From CBDCVY01 sp965223245 (GTDB taxonomy: Bacteria; Nitrospinota; Nitrospinia; Nitrospinales; Nitrospinaceae): 64,000 bases of DNA. Numbering within the stretch: the stretch's first letter is position 1; each line of letters starts with the position of its first letter. The translations under genes were made by a program, and so were the position numbers. The stretch spans positions 1 through 64,000 of the forward strand of contig CBDCVY010000013.1 in assembly GCA_965223245.1 (NCBI GenBank), given 5' to 3'. The notes below the pieces were generated by a model, which saw only the letters and a program-made list of their open reading frames with translations, searched no databases and was not told the DNA's origin. This document shows, piece by piece, positions 55,529 to 64,000 of the stretch.

Positions 55529-56309
55529 GATTTTGTGCAATTAAATTGGATAGATTAGCAAAATCCTGCAATGTCAAAGTTTCACCGCGACGCGAGAGGT
55601 CAATCCCCTCTCTTTCAATTTTATTCAGGTCTAGTTTATAGTGTTTGTTCATAGTTTTAAGATTATTTTTTAAAGTTTTTCGCTTATGAAGAAAGGCAGA
55701 ATGAACCAGTTGAAAAAATGTTTTTAGGTGATTCACTGAAACCGGAGCGGTAGGTCGTGGAGTTACTTTAATTACGGCAGAGTTAATTTTAGGTGGAGGG
55801 GAGAAAGCATCTTTTTCGACATTTAGCAAACGTTGGACTTCACAATGAAATTGAGTAAATACTGTAAGTGAACCATATTCCCTGGTGCATGGTTGGGCTG
55901 TTAATCGATCAACCACTTCCTTTTGGAACATTAGAGTCATATTCTTTATATAGGACTTGAACTCTATCAATCGCTTTAAAATTGGGGTAGCCGCATAATA
56001 GGGTAGGTTGGATATTACCTGATAGCCATGACCATTAGAACTGTAATCAAATTTTAAAGCGTCTTGATGGACTAAATTAAATGCAGGGTTTTTCCCAAAC
56101 TTTTTTTTTAATTCTTGGCACAATCTAGGGTCAATTTCTAATGCTAGTAGAGATTTAGAACGATCCAATATTCTACCAGTGAGAATTCCTTTTCCCGGGC
56201 CGATTTCTAATACATTTCCATTTTCCTCGATGTTAGCCAAGTTAATGATTTCATCTGCAATGGAAGGGTCGCACAGAAAATTTTGTCCTAGAGGCCGTCG
56301 TCTTTTCAT
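55512..56309 (-). CDS. rsmA: 16S rRNA (adenine-1518/1519-N6)-dimethyltransferase RsmA/KsgA
   Basis: 265 residues. RPLGQNFLCDPSIADEII near 4, SAM motif LEIGPGKGILT near 34 and the catalytic NLPYYAATPIL near 100 (the usual NLPYN with Tyr). Family knowledge: dimethylates two adenosines in 16S rRNA helix 45. It sits in the middle of the overlapping pdxA-ksgA-cobA-hemD run. Its start ATGA overlaps the pdxA stop by 4 bp. The pdxA-ksgA pair is common in proteobacteria. Confidence 0.95.
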   Translation of the reverse strand: MKRRRPLGQNFLCDPSIADEIINLANIEENGNVLEIGPGKGILTGRILDRSKSLLALEIDPRLCQELKKKFGKNPAFNLVHQDALKFDYSSNGHGYQVISNLPYYAATPILKRLIEFKSYIKNMTLMFQKEVVDRLTAQPCTREYGSLTVFTQFHCEVQRLLNVEKDAFSPPPKINSAVIKVTPRPTAPVSVNHLKTFFQLVHSAFLHKRKTLKNNLKTMNKHYKLDLNKIEREGIDLSRRGETLTLQDFANLSNLIAQNHDEPQ

Positions 56310-57304
56310 TCTGCAAGAACAGTTGAGCTTGACAATTGGGTAGCAACTTTAATGGCTTCCAGCAAACTATTGGAGGATGCCACTCCTTTTCCAGCAATAT
56401 CGAAGGCTGTTCCGTGGTCAACGGATGTTCTAATTATAGGCAATCCCAAAGTTATATTTACTGCCTGACCCATGGAAGCCATTTTAATTGGGATCATACC
56501 TTGGTCATGATACATGGTAATCACTGCATCAAAATTGTAATCATAAATTCGACCAAATAAGGCATCTGCTGAAAACGGTCCACTTACATTGAAATTATTT
56601 TTTTGGACAGATTCAATGACAGGTTGAATAATTTCCTTTTCTTCGTTACCAAAAATTCCACCGTCTCCACTGTGCGGATTAAGCCCGGTTACCGCTATTT
56701 TAGGATTTTCGATTCCAATTTGTTTGAGCCATCGATCTGTTAAACGAATGGTTCTTTCCACCTTTTCTTTGGTGATAAGGTTTTTTACTTGTTCAAGAGC
56801 GACGTGTGTTGTGGTTAATACAACACGTAAGTCTTTTCCCGCAAGCATTAAAGCGACCTCAGGTGTATTAGTTAATTCAGCTAAAAGTTCAGTGTGACCG
56901 GGGTATTTGAACCCTGCCAAATGCATACTTTTTTTGTTGATAGGGGCGGTGGTGATTGCCTGAACTTCCTGTCGAATAGCGAGGTCAACTGCAAAACGTA
57001 TGTAGTCCACGGAAGCTTTGCCTCCTTCAACAGATGCTTTCCCAGAGGGAAGGCTATCAGGAACATTTTTTAAATCAAAAACTGCTATTTGATTTTTAAG
57101 AAGCTTAGCTTCAGCGACTGAATTGACGGTTACGAGATTCAAATTAAGAGCTAACCGGGAAGCAATTTTCTTGAGATGGCCTAAATCTCCAACAATAAGA
57201 ATGTGACAATGTGCAGGTAATTTTTGTAAGCTCTTAACGATAATTTCGGGCCCAATTCCAGCAGGGTCTCCCATGGTGATTGCAATAGAAGGGCTATTTC
57301 TCAA
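56306..57304 (-). CDS. pdxA: 4-hydroxythreonine-4-phosphate dehydrogenase PdxA
   Basis: 332 residues. MGDPAGIGPEII at 11-22, PINKKSMHLAGFKYPGHTELLA near 120, GLNPHSGDGGIFGNEE near 207 and MYHDQGMIPIKM near 266. The conserved metal-binding histidines are in the last three blocks. Family knowledge: oxidises 4-phosphohydroxy-L-threonine in the pyridoxal phosphate pathway. It follows pckA by 94 bp, with a hairpin between them. Confidence 0.95.
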   Translation of the reverse strand: MRNSPSIAITMGDPAGIGPEIIVKSLQKLPAHCHILIVGDLGHLKKIASRLALNLNLVTVNSVAEAKLLKNQIAVFDLKNVPDSLPSGKASVEGGKASVDYIRFAVDLAIRQEVQAITTAPINKKSMHLAGFKYPGHTELLAELTNTPEVALMLAGKDLRVVLTTTHVALEQVKNLITKEKVERTIRLTDRWLKQIGIENPKIAVTGLNPHSGDGGIFGNEEKEIIQPVIESVQKNNFNVSGPFSADALFGRIYDYNFDAVITMYHDQGMIPIKMASMGQAVNITLGLPIIRTSVDHGTAFDIAGKGVASSNSLLEAIKVATQLSSSTVLAE

Positions 57305-57372
57305 GTCAATTTTCCCTATTTTTAGGCTAATATTATTTTGGAAGAGGAAATGCGTAAATTAGATGAGGTAAC

Positions 57373-57395
57373 TTGGGTGGGCAATGCCCACCCAA
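57373..57395. terminator. Perfect 10-bp hairpin after pckA
   Basis: TTGGGTGGGC (57373-57382) and GCCCACCCAA (57386-57395) make a GC-rich 10-bp stem with a 3-base loop, starting 3 bp past the pckA stop on the minus strand. No U-run follows on the minus strand, so it may be a weak or factor-dependent terminator, or an mRNA-stabilising hairpin between pckA and pdxA. Confidence 0.55.
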
Positions 57396-57398
57396 ACA

Positions 57399-59045
57399 TT
57401 ATTTAATTTTCTTTATATTGGCTTTTTTGGCCGGAGGAATTTGAGGTCCTGCGGCAATTATTTCAGGGCCTACACTCGGTTCATATTCCTTGAAGTTTTC
57501 GATAAATTGAGCAGCTAGCTCTTTCGCTTTTTCATCGTAAGCTTCAGGGTTTTTCCAGGTTTTTCTTGGATCCAAAACATCTTCCGAAACATTGGGGCAG
57601 GATGTCGGTACATTCAAACCAAATATAGGATCCATTGTTGTTGTAACCTTATTCAAGGTTCCATCGAGAATAGCGTTAATCATAGCGCGGGTATGGCTAA
57701 TCTTCATACGATTTCCAACTCCGTAAGGACCGCCAGTCCAACCCGTATTTACCAGCCAACAATCTACATTATGTTTGGCAATTTTTTCACCTAACAGGTT
57801 TGCATATACGGATGGATGCAATGCCATAAAAGGAGCCCCAAAACAGGTGCTGAAAATGGCAGATGGCTCTCGACTCATTCCTCTTTCCGTACCTGCAACC
57901 TTGGCTGTGTAACCAGATAAGAAATGGTACATGGCTTGTTCTGGTGTGAGTTTTGATACTGGTGGCATAATCCCATAAGCATCACAGGTAAGCATAATGA
58001 CGTTTTTGGGGTGTCCGCCTCGTCTATCTGGCACGTAATTATTAATATGTGTCAGGGGATAGGCTGCACGAGTATTTTCTGTAAGACTGGAATCATCCAA
58101 ATCTAAACGACGTGTACTTCTATCAATGACCACGTTTTCCAGAACGGTTCCAAACCTTCGAGTGCACTGAAAGATTTCCGGTTCCGATTCAGGGTTTAGC
58201 TTGATAACCTTAGCGTAACAACCCCCCTCGAAATTAAATACACCCTTATCGCTCCAGCCATGTTCATCATCACCAATGAGTTTCCTTCTGGGGTCAGTGG
58301 ATAGAGTCGTTTTACCCGTCCCCGAGAGTCCAAAAAATATGGCGGACTCATCATTTTCTCCAATATTTGCCGAGCAATGCATAGAAAGTACTTGGTGTTT
58401 GCTGGGTAATATATAATTGAGTACAGAGAAAACAGATTTTTTAATTTCCCCAGCGTATTTAGTTCCTCCAATTAAAACCAATTGTTTACTGAAATCAACA
58501 ATAATAAAAGTATCTGAATTGGTTCCATCAATTTGGGGGACAGCCTTAAAATTCGGCAAATTTATGATGGTAAAAGCGGGTGTATGATTTGCAAGTTTTT
58601 CCCGGTCATTAATCTGAATAAACATATTTCGAGCAAATAGGCTATGCCAGGCGGTTTCTGTGATTACTCGGATATGCAGTTGATAATCCGGGTCGGCGCC
58701 TGCTAAGCAATCCTGAACAAAAAGACTTCTGCCTTGAAGATACGCAAGAACACGAGCGTAAAGTGCATCGAATTTATCCACGGGGAAATCTCTATTTACT
58801 TTTCCCCACCAAATATTATCCTGGCTAGTAGGCTCTTTAACAATGAATTTATCATTGGGTGATCGACCCGTGTGTTCTCCGGTAGTGACACACAAGGGAC
58901 CAAGATGAGAAATAATTCCTTCTTGATTACGAATGCTATGCTCGTAGAGTTCAGAGGTAGTCAGGTTCCAATAGATTTCTTTGACATTTTTTATTCCATG
59001 GTGTTCCAGACTCACTTTGTGTTTCAAAACTCTTTTCTCAGGCAT
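57399..59045 (-). CDS. pckA: ATP-dependent phosphoenolpyruvate carboxykinase
   Basis: 548 residues, normal length. The phosphate-binding loop is GLSGTGKTTLS near 246, with HCSANIGENDESAIFF upstream and the metal/substrate region LIGDDEHGWS near 263. The GGTKYAGEIKKSVF segment near 206 and RISHTRA-like KISHTRAMI near 452 are also visible. Family knowledge: makes phosphoenolpyruvate from oxaloacetate in gluconeogenesis. The single gene lies divergent from the spermidine-synthase-like gene, with a 267-bp space. Confidence 0.97.
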   Translation of the reverse strand: MPEKRVLKHKVSLEHHGIKNVKEIYWNLTTSELYEHSIRNQEGIISHLGPLCVTTGEHTGRSPNDKFIVKEPTSQDNIWWGKVNRDFPVDKFDALYARVLAYLQGRSLFVQDCLAGADPDYQLHIRVITETAWHSLFARNMFIQINDREKLANHTPAFTIINLPNFKAVPQIDGTNSDTFIIVDFSKQLVLIGGTKYAGEIKKSVFSVLNYILPSKHQVLSMHCSANIGENDESAIFFGLSGTGKTTLSTDPRRKLIGDDEHGWSDKGVFNFEGGCYAKVIKLNPESEPEIFQCTRRFGTVLENVVIDRSTRRLDLDDSSLTENTRAAYPLTHINNYVPDRRGGHPKNVIMLTCDAYGIMPPVSKLTPEQAMYHFLSGYTAKVAGTERGMSREPSAIFSTCFGAPFMALHPSVYANLLGEKIAKHNVDCWLVNTGWTGGPYGVGNRMKISHTRAMINAILDGTLNKVTTTMDPIFGLNVPTSCPNVSEDVLDPRKTWKNPEAYDEKAKELAAQFIENFKEYEPSVGPEIIAAGPQIPPAKKANIKKIK

Positions 59046-59312
59046 TATTTAAACTCCCTATTAAAGGCGTTTGACTATTAATTTAAAATTTTCGAGGTAA
59101 TCCTCTAAATTTTTGGAACGTTTAACCAAAATTTTGATTAAGCACCATGTTATCATATTAGCCGATTATTTTGTACCGTTTGTGCGGATTCGATCTCCTA
59201 ATTGGGCTATTTTCTTACAATTAAAAGTTTTAATAAATCAAAAAAACTTTTGAATCAAACGCACGGGTTTTTCAGGACGTCTTTCCAATTGTCCATAAGA
59301 GTGTGAATAAGG
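59046..59312. promoter_or_regulatory. Divergent intergenic region between pckA and the 59313 gene
   Basis: 267 bp with no ORF. It should hold promoters for both divergent genes. The only structure I see is an AT-rich inverted repeat, AAAAGTTTT (59223-59231) and AAAACTTTT (59243-59251), with an 11-bp spacer. No clear riboswitch or operator motif. Confidence 0.4.
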
Positions 59313-60239
59313 ATGGCAAAACCCTCTCAGTCCCAAATTTCCCAAAATTCTCAAAATCTTAAAATACTTGCTCGTTCTAAAACTCTATATAACGATATTT
59401 TAGTTGTTCAGGAAAAGAATTTGCGAGCTCTTTGGTTCAATGGGAGCGATGGAATTTTTCTGCAAAGTCGTATTAATGTGGATAACCCGTCTGCTTTGCA
59501 ACTGGTTTATTCGCGAATGAGTTTAGCGGCACTTCTTTTTAATCGTTCTCCACAAAAAATATTAGTTGTTGGGTTAGGTGCTGGGATTTTTCCCAGAGTC
59601 TTATCGCAAATTATTCCTGAGGCTCAAATTGATGTGGTGGAAATTGATAAAAAGGTGATCGATTTTGCAAAAAAATTTTTCTATTTTAAAGAATCTGAAA
59701 ATTGCAGAGTGTTCGAGGATGACGGGCGTTGGTTCCTTAAAAAAAATAAGGAGCAATATAATATTATTTTTTTAGATGCTTTTAAAAGTGGATCAGTCCC
59801 ATTTCACTTAAAAACTCTTCAATTTTACCAAGAGCTAAAATCTGCTCTGACGGTTCAAGGGATCATTGGATCTAATCTTTACGGAAAAAGTAACTCTCTT
59901 AAATCCAGTGATGATAAGACTCTGCAGAATGTTTTTCCTCAAGTATATTATTTTCAAGACTCTGATCAAGTTGCGACAGTTTCCATAGCAACTTTAGAAA
60001 AAGAACGGTTTTCCAGAGAGCAAATGAAAAAGAAATCAAAGGAAATAACTATTCCGTCAGATTTAAACTTTTCTTTTGATGAAATTTTAAGTTTTCATAG
60101 AGAAGGTTTGATTCAAAGCGATGAGGGTCAGGTGTTTCAGGATGAGTTCAGCAGTGAAGAATTGAAAAAAAAAATTGATGAAAATAATTTGGATGATAAT
60201 TCTCTAGCCAGAAAATACCCTATTAAACCAGTCAGTTGA
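59313..60239 (+). CDS. Spermidine-synthase-like (polyamine aminopropyltransferase fold) protein
   Basis: 308 residues. Rossmann core with VVGLGAGIF (85-93), VVEID (108-112), DDGRWFL near 136 and IIFLDAFKSG near 151. The usual aminopropyltransferase residue pattern around D-A-F is present, but the N-terminal strand domain of true SpeE is short. An acidic C-terminal extension (about 240-308) follows. Family knowledge: many such soluble proteins are annotated as spermidine synthase-like with unknown substrate. No speD gene is nearby. Compare the membrane version at 35860-38042. Confidence 0.8.
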   Translation: MAKPSQSQISQNSQNLKILARSKTLYNDILVVQEKNLRALWFNGSDGIFLQSRINVDNPSALQLVYSRMSLAALLFNRSPQKILVVGLGAGIFPRVLSQIIPEAQIDVVEIDKKVIDFAKKFFYFKESENCRVFEDDGRWFLKKNKEQYNIIFLDAFKSGSVPFHLKTLQFYQELKSALTVQGIIGSNLYGKSNSLKSSDDKTLQNVFPQVYYFQDSDQVATVSIATLEKERFSREQMKKKSKEITIPSDLNFSFDEILSFHREGLIQSDEGQVFQDEFSSEELKKKIDENNLDDNSLARKYPIKPVS

Positions 60240-60254
60240 AATTTATGAAAAAAT

Positions 60255-63200
60255 TTAAGTAAGATTAAAAACTTGAAGGCGAGAATTATCAAAATCGGAA
60301 ACGACTAGTTGATCTTTATAAATTGAAAGATTCCCGGTGCGAAGCATTTGTCCTATACGGGTTCCTTTATTTTCATAAATTTGTTGAAGTTCCAATTTGT
60401 CATTATATTGAACCACCCGGCAGTTCCATGCATCTGAAACGAAAATTCCCCATTTGGGATCGTAATTGATAAACAAAAACTCATCTAATGAACAGATGTC
60501 AAGATTTGCCAAATGTAATAAATTTCCTTGTGAATCAAATAATTTTAATCGTTGTTTCGATTGGTCACCCACCACAAAATTTCCATTAGCTAAACAGCTT
60601 ATAGCCATAGGATTTTTTAAATCTGTTGATGAATTTTGGGAAGCATCAAAAGTTTTTATCCATTGACCAGATCCGGAATAAACCAGAATTCGATGGTTTG
60701 AAAAGTCTGCAACCCAAACATTACCTTCCGGATCAGTCGAGCAAGAGTATATTGTTCCAATGGAATGCTCTGAGGAATTCCCTTGCCCAAGGGAGTTTAA
60801 AAACTTTCCATGCGAATCATATCTCTGAATTCTTTGATTGCCAAAATCAACGACAAGAATATTGTTGTCAATGTCTTGTGTAACTGAGTAGGGTTTATTC
60901 AAAGCGCCGAGCCCATTCCCAAACCTTCCAAAAGAATTAAGAAATAATCCGGATTGCGAAAATTGAATTAATTCATGTTTAACATGATCTGCAACCAAAA
61001 AATCCCCATTCTTTAAATGAGTAACTCCAAAAGGTAATATTATAAACCCGGGAGAGTGTCCGAATGACCCAAATGAAAAGCTGAATTTCCATGGAGCTAA
61101 AGATTTATTTGTGGGGGTATGGGATAATTTACTCTTGTCCAAGAAAGAGTCAAATTGGCAAAATAAGTTGATAATGTTGGAGAATCGGAAAATCATTTTT
61201 TCTGCTTGTAAGAGACTTGTATTTGTTTCTACTAATTCTTTCTGTAAACTTTGCATTTCTCCAATTTGGCCTAAATCTTTAGATTGAGATGCCTTGATAT
61301 ATTGGGAATCAAGCTCAACTTTTTTGAGCCCACTGGTTTTCCAAAGTTGAGAATATTCCTTGAGTTTCTCTAAATAAAAATATTTCTTTTTATTTAGATT
61401 GCTTATCCAATTAGATGAAGTTTTTTGGTCAGGGTGCTCTGATATAAGCAGAGAGCATCCTGCAATCAGCCAATTTAAATTATTAAGTTCGTTAACTTCT
61501 AAAGTATGGTACATGCGTAAAAGCAATTGAGCCTGAAAATCCAGGATTAGAATATTATTCCGCATTAAGATAGGAGTTTTTGAATCTCGGACGTCTACCC
61601 TTCGAGCTTTTTCCTCCAAATCGGGTTTTTGTGATGTGATTTCTTTGTATTGAGGAAATATGGATTCCATTTGCTTTTGATAAATAACTAAGTTTCCCAG
61701 CATTCCTTCTAACTTAATTAAAAATTCATTTTTATTTTCTAAAAAAGAATTTTGGAAAAAGTTTGCCCCCCATTGAATACCGTTACTCTCAGTTTGAATA
61801 GGCATTTCGCAACTTAACTGGGTTTCCATGAATTTTTTGGAGTCTAATGATTCAGTGTCATAAGGAATTGGGATGAACTGAGATTCAGAAACATCATTAA
61901 GGTTTAAAGGAATCTCATCAGCCCAATTTTTTATCCAAATGTCGAGAAGGTTTTTATATTCTCTGCTAAGAACCTTTTGTGTATCTGGGTTTTCCTGAAA
62001 CCCTAAAATAATTCTTGGAAATAAAGTCGAGCTTTTGGATTCTAATATTAAATTTTTAAACCATTCTCCTACAAATTTCTTGTCACTATACATTTGGGTT
62101 AGGGTACGGAGACTATTAGATGTAATTTGAAACTCAAAAAGGAAATGTTTTATTACTTCATTAATTTTTATATTCTGTTCACTTTTGGTATGAAATTCGA
62201 TTAGCTTTTTGTTTCCTTCATCAATTTCTTGGAGTGAGTGAACCAGCTTTTCCTCATTTGTTTCTTTTTCTTTTAATAGGTTTTTTATGAGATTTCCAAT
62301 GGTTCGATAGTTGTTGCCTATTTCTTCTAATATTTTTTTTATGCTTGTATCTGAAAGTTCTAACTCTATGAGTTGAAGATAAAATTTATTAAAATTTTGC
62401 GCATGTTCTCTATAATCAAAAAATAATTTTCGGGAATAATAAAAGAGCTTTTTGCTTTTAATATTTAAGTCATGTAATTTTTCGTTATAGGATAAGGGGT
62501 TTAGCCTGTCTTCCATAACTAATCTGTTTTTTTCTTGCTCTTCTTTTATCAGGTTTTGTGTTAACTCTGACACTTCATTTTTATAATCCAGAATTTTATC
62601 GCGCAAAGATTCTAAAGGCACATTCCATAGATTTTGTAACTCTAAAAATAAAGTCTCATTATTTTCTTCAAAACTCAATTTTTGGATCAACTTTAATAAA
62701 TGTTTAGATATTGATTGTAGATCACGAAAGTTTTGGGATTTCTCCAGGTTTACCGAAATGTCAATAAGTGGCAGGCATTTGGAGCGAATTACATCATAAG
62801 ATTTTTGAGGATTTTTATTTTCAAGAAAGCATTGACCCAATCCAAATTGGAATTCTAAATTCTTGGGTTGTAGTAAGACTAAATTTTGGTAAATGTCAGT
62901 AAGAGGTTTTGAAGGAGTTTGAAATTTAAAAAGGGTTGTATTGAAAGTCAATCCAACAATAAGGTTTCCTTCTGAGTCAACTAATAAATTGCTGGGCATT
63001 TTTAAGGGAGTTTCTTTGTCAGCATATTTTATAGACATTAGCCAATGACCAAAATGAGTAAAAACTTGAATGCGGTCATTGTTTTGGTCTGCAACATATA
63101 ATAACCCGTTAGGACAGCAAGTAATGCTCATTGGATAAAGGAATTGACCGGAGGCTTGACCTTTTTCTCCAATGGTTAAAATATTTTGCCATTCAGAATC

Positions 63201-64000
63201 AAATTTGAGAATTCTATGATTACTGCTATCTGTGATGTAGTAATTTCCTAATGAGTCCAAAGTAATACTGGAAGGAAATTCAAATGTGGGTTTGGAAAGA
63301 ATTTCCAAAGGTGTTTCGTAGATGGTCGCTAACTGATCTTCTATGAGGCTTCCTCGTGAGCCAATCCATCCCAAAGAGGATCCATCATTACGAAAAAATT
63401 GCACTCTATGGTTTGATCGTTCTACTACTATTAATAGAGACTTAGACTCATCAATTGAAATATCATAGGGTTCGTTTAATTGACCTTTGCCTTCTCCATA
63501 ATTTCCAAAAGTAAATTGAAATTCTCCCCGTCGATTAAACTTCTGAACTCTATGATTCCAACTATCAGCCACATAAATAAACCCATCAGCATCAACTGCC
63601 ACACCCTTAGGATATAAAAATTGACCTGTTTCTTTTCCCTTACTTCCAAAAGTAATTTTCAAATTGTATTGGGAATCATAGATTTGAATTCTGTGGTTAA
63701 AATCATCTACGACTACCAAGTCTCCTTCCGGAGTTTCCGCCAATCCAGAAGATGGAGATAGAGAGTCTTCAGTGTTTTGGCTCCTGAAAGAGTTCAAAAG
63801 TAGGATAGAAAAAACATTTTTTAGGGCTTCCAGTTTAGATTTCGCAAGAGATTTTTCCTCTTCGTTTATATTCTGCAAAAAGGTTTCTAATTTTTGAATA
63901 AATTTCTGGAATTGGGGCTTTGTGATATTTTCAAAATGCTCTTCAAAACCAGATTCAATGGTTTTAAGAAAAGATTGGTAAGCGGGTGAAAAGCCAGGGG
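60255..64000 (-). CDS. Large protein with two NHL beta-propellers and a long helical middle (5' end outside window)
   Basis: The open frame runs from stop 60255 to the window edge (1248 residues, no start needed). A TTG at 63878 is internal, since the frame continues unbroken upstream. An N-terminal NHL propeller spans about 85-370, with GNYGEGKGQLNEPYDI and DQNNDRIQVF. A predominantly helical, partly coiled-coil middle of about 600 residues follows, rich in Glu/Lys/Asn. The C-terminal NHL propeller (about 1000-1248) has FGRFGNGLGALNKPYSV and ADFSNHRILVY. Family knowledge: NHL repeats make protein- or RNA-binding surfaces. The function is unknown. It converges on the 59313 gene with a 15-bp gap. 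Confidence 0.85.
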   Translation of the reverse strand, partial: PGFSPAYQSFLKTIESGFEEHFENITKPQFQKFIQKLETFLQNINEEEKSLAKSKLEALKNVFSILLLNSFRSQNTEDSLSPSSGLAETPEGDLVVVDDFNHRIQIYDSQYNLKITFGSKGKETGQFLYPKGVAVDADGFIYVADSWNHRVQKFNRRGEFQFTFGNYGEGKGQLNEPYDISIDESKSLLIVVERSNHRVQFFRNDGSSLGWIGSRGSLIEDQLATIYETPLEILSKPTFEFPSSITLDSLGNYYITDSSNHRILKFDSEWQNILTIGEKGQASGQFLYPMSITCCPNGLLYVADQNNDRIQVFTHFGHWLMSIKYADKETPLKMPSNLLVDSEGNLIVGLTFNTTLFKFQTPSKPLTDIYQNLVLLQPKNLEFQFGLGQCFLENKNPQKSYDVIRSKCLPLIDISVNLEKSQNFRDLQSISKHLLKLIQKLSFEENNETLFLELQNLWNVPLESLRDKILDYKNEVSELTQNLIKEEQEKNRLVMEDRLNPLSYNEKLHDLNIKSKKLFYYSRKLFFDYREHAQNFNKFYLQLIELELSDTSIKKILEEIGNNYRTIGNLIKNLLKEKETNEEKLVHSLQEIDEGNKKLIEFHTKSEQNIKINEVIKHFLFEFQITSNSLRTLTQMYSDKKFVGEWFKNLILESKSSTLFPRIILGFQENPDTQKVLSREYKNLLDIWIKNWADEIPLNLNDVSESQFIPIPYDTESLDSKKFMETQLSCEMPIQTESNGIQWGANFFQNSFLENKNEFLIKLEGMLGNLVIYQKQMESIFPQYKEITSQKPDLEEKARRVDVRDSKTPILMRNNILILDFQAQLLLRMYHTLEVNELNNLNWLIAGCSLLISEHPDQKTSSNWISNLNKKKYFYLEKLKEYSQLWKTSGLKKVELDSQYIKASQSKDLGQIGEMQSLQKELVETNTSLLQAEKMIFRFSNIINLFCQFDSFLDKSKLSHTPTNKSLAPWKFSFSFGSFGHSPGFIILPFGVTHLKNGDFLVADHVKHELIQFSQSGLFLNSFGRFGNGLGALNKPYSVTQDIDNNILVVDFGNQRIQRYDSHGKFLNSLGQGNSSEHSIGTIYSCSTDPEGNVWVADFSNHRILVYSGSGQWIKTFDASQNSSTDLKNPMAISCLANGNFVVGDQSKQRLKLFDSQGNLLHLANLDICSLDEFLFINYDPKWGIFVSDAWNCRVVQYNDKLELQQIYENKGTRIGQMLRTGNLSIYKDQLVVSDFDNSRLQVFNLT

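Noticed and set aside
59223..59251. AT-only inverted repeat upstream of the spermidine-synthase-like gene
   Set aside because: Arms of A and T runs arise easily by chance in this AT-rich DNA. There is no T-run context or conserved operator pattern.
60255..63878. Treating TTG 63878 as the true start of the NHL protein
   Set aside because: The frame stays open upstream to the window edge with residues in keeping with the protein, so the start is outside the window.
1..64000. Mobile elements, CRISPR arrays, tRNA or rRNA genes
   Set aside because: I looked for transposase frames, terminal inverted repeats, spaced repeats and tRNA T-arm or anticodon patterns and found none convincing. tRNA detection by eye is limited, so tRNAscan would be the decisive check.

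Overview
The window is a 64 kb stretch of an AT-rich Gram-negative (diderm) bacterial chromosome, densely packed with core housekeeping genes and showing no phage, transposon, integron or CRISPR sequence. An outer membrane is implied by a BamE/SmpA-type lipoprotein, several other lipoproteins and a LolD/FtsX-type exporter. A NarK-family nitrate/nitrite transporter, molybdopterin genes (moaB, moeB-rhodanese), a futalosine-pathway menaquinone gene (mqnC), DUF2851, a trmD-linked PF09936 methyltransferase and a membrane-anchored TPR-blue-copper protein together suggest a marine nitrite-oxidiser-like lineage such as Nitrospinota, or a related deltaproteobacterial-type group. This is inference: no rRNA or nxr gene is present to prove it.

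Layout. 1-4.8 kb: the start of queE (cut by the window edge), a B12-binding radical SAM gene, then a divergent 2-hydroxyacid dehydrogenase plus secreted protein. 3.7-9.5 kb (minus strand): ychF, narK, a small lipoprotein, rng and rodA. 9.46-10.40 kb: a 946-bp gene-free AT-rich stretch with paired DnaA boxes, the best candidate replication origin here. 10.4-15.3 kb: rluD, moaB, a FolM/PTR1-like reductase, a TPR lipoprotein and queC. 15.4-23.2 kb: the translation/export block ffh-rpsP-khpA-rimM-trmD-SPOUT methylase-rplS with a strong terminator, then an M48 protease, rnhB and recJ. 23.2-31.5 kb: an ABC exporter pair, an aminotransferase, moeB-rhodanese, a small unknown protein, pcm, a Memo-family protein and a VOC protein. 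31.5-35.7 kb: phosphomannomutase, an NAD-dependent epimerase, an SDR, a small membrane protein and a 2Fe-2S ferredoxin. 35.9-38.0 kb: a membrane spermidine-synthase-like gene split by a frameshift at an A8 tract. 38.2-46.3 kb (minus strand): cysN(C)-cysD, DUF2851, cysS, the TPR-cupredoxin protein and an FmdB zinc ribbon. 46.5-51.3 kb (plus strand): a double-domain dCTP deaminase, scpB, rluB, a FlgT-like secreted protein and a PerM/AI-2E permease. 51.3-59.0 kb (minus strand): mqnC, a parvulin, an unknown helical protein, cobA-hemD, ksgA, pdxA and pckA. 59.3-64 kb: a spermidine-synthase-like gene and a giant two-propeller NHL protein that runs off the right edge.

How the genes fit together. Most act in tRNA/rRNA maturation (queE, queC, trmD, rimM, rluD, rluB, ksgA, rng), protein export (ffh), sulfate activation (cysDN), tetrapyrrole/siroheme synthesis (cobA-hemD), molybdopterin synthesis (moaB, moeB) and quinone synthesis (mqnC). 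This mix fits an autotroph or respirer built around molybdenum, heme and iron-sulfur enzymes. The points most worth a second look are the candidate oriC, the A8 frameshift gene, the degenerate APS-kinase domain of CysN, the TPR-blue-copper fusion and the double NHL propeller protein.
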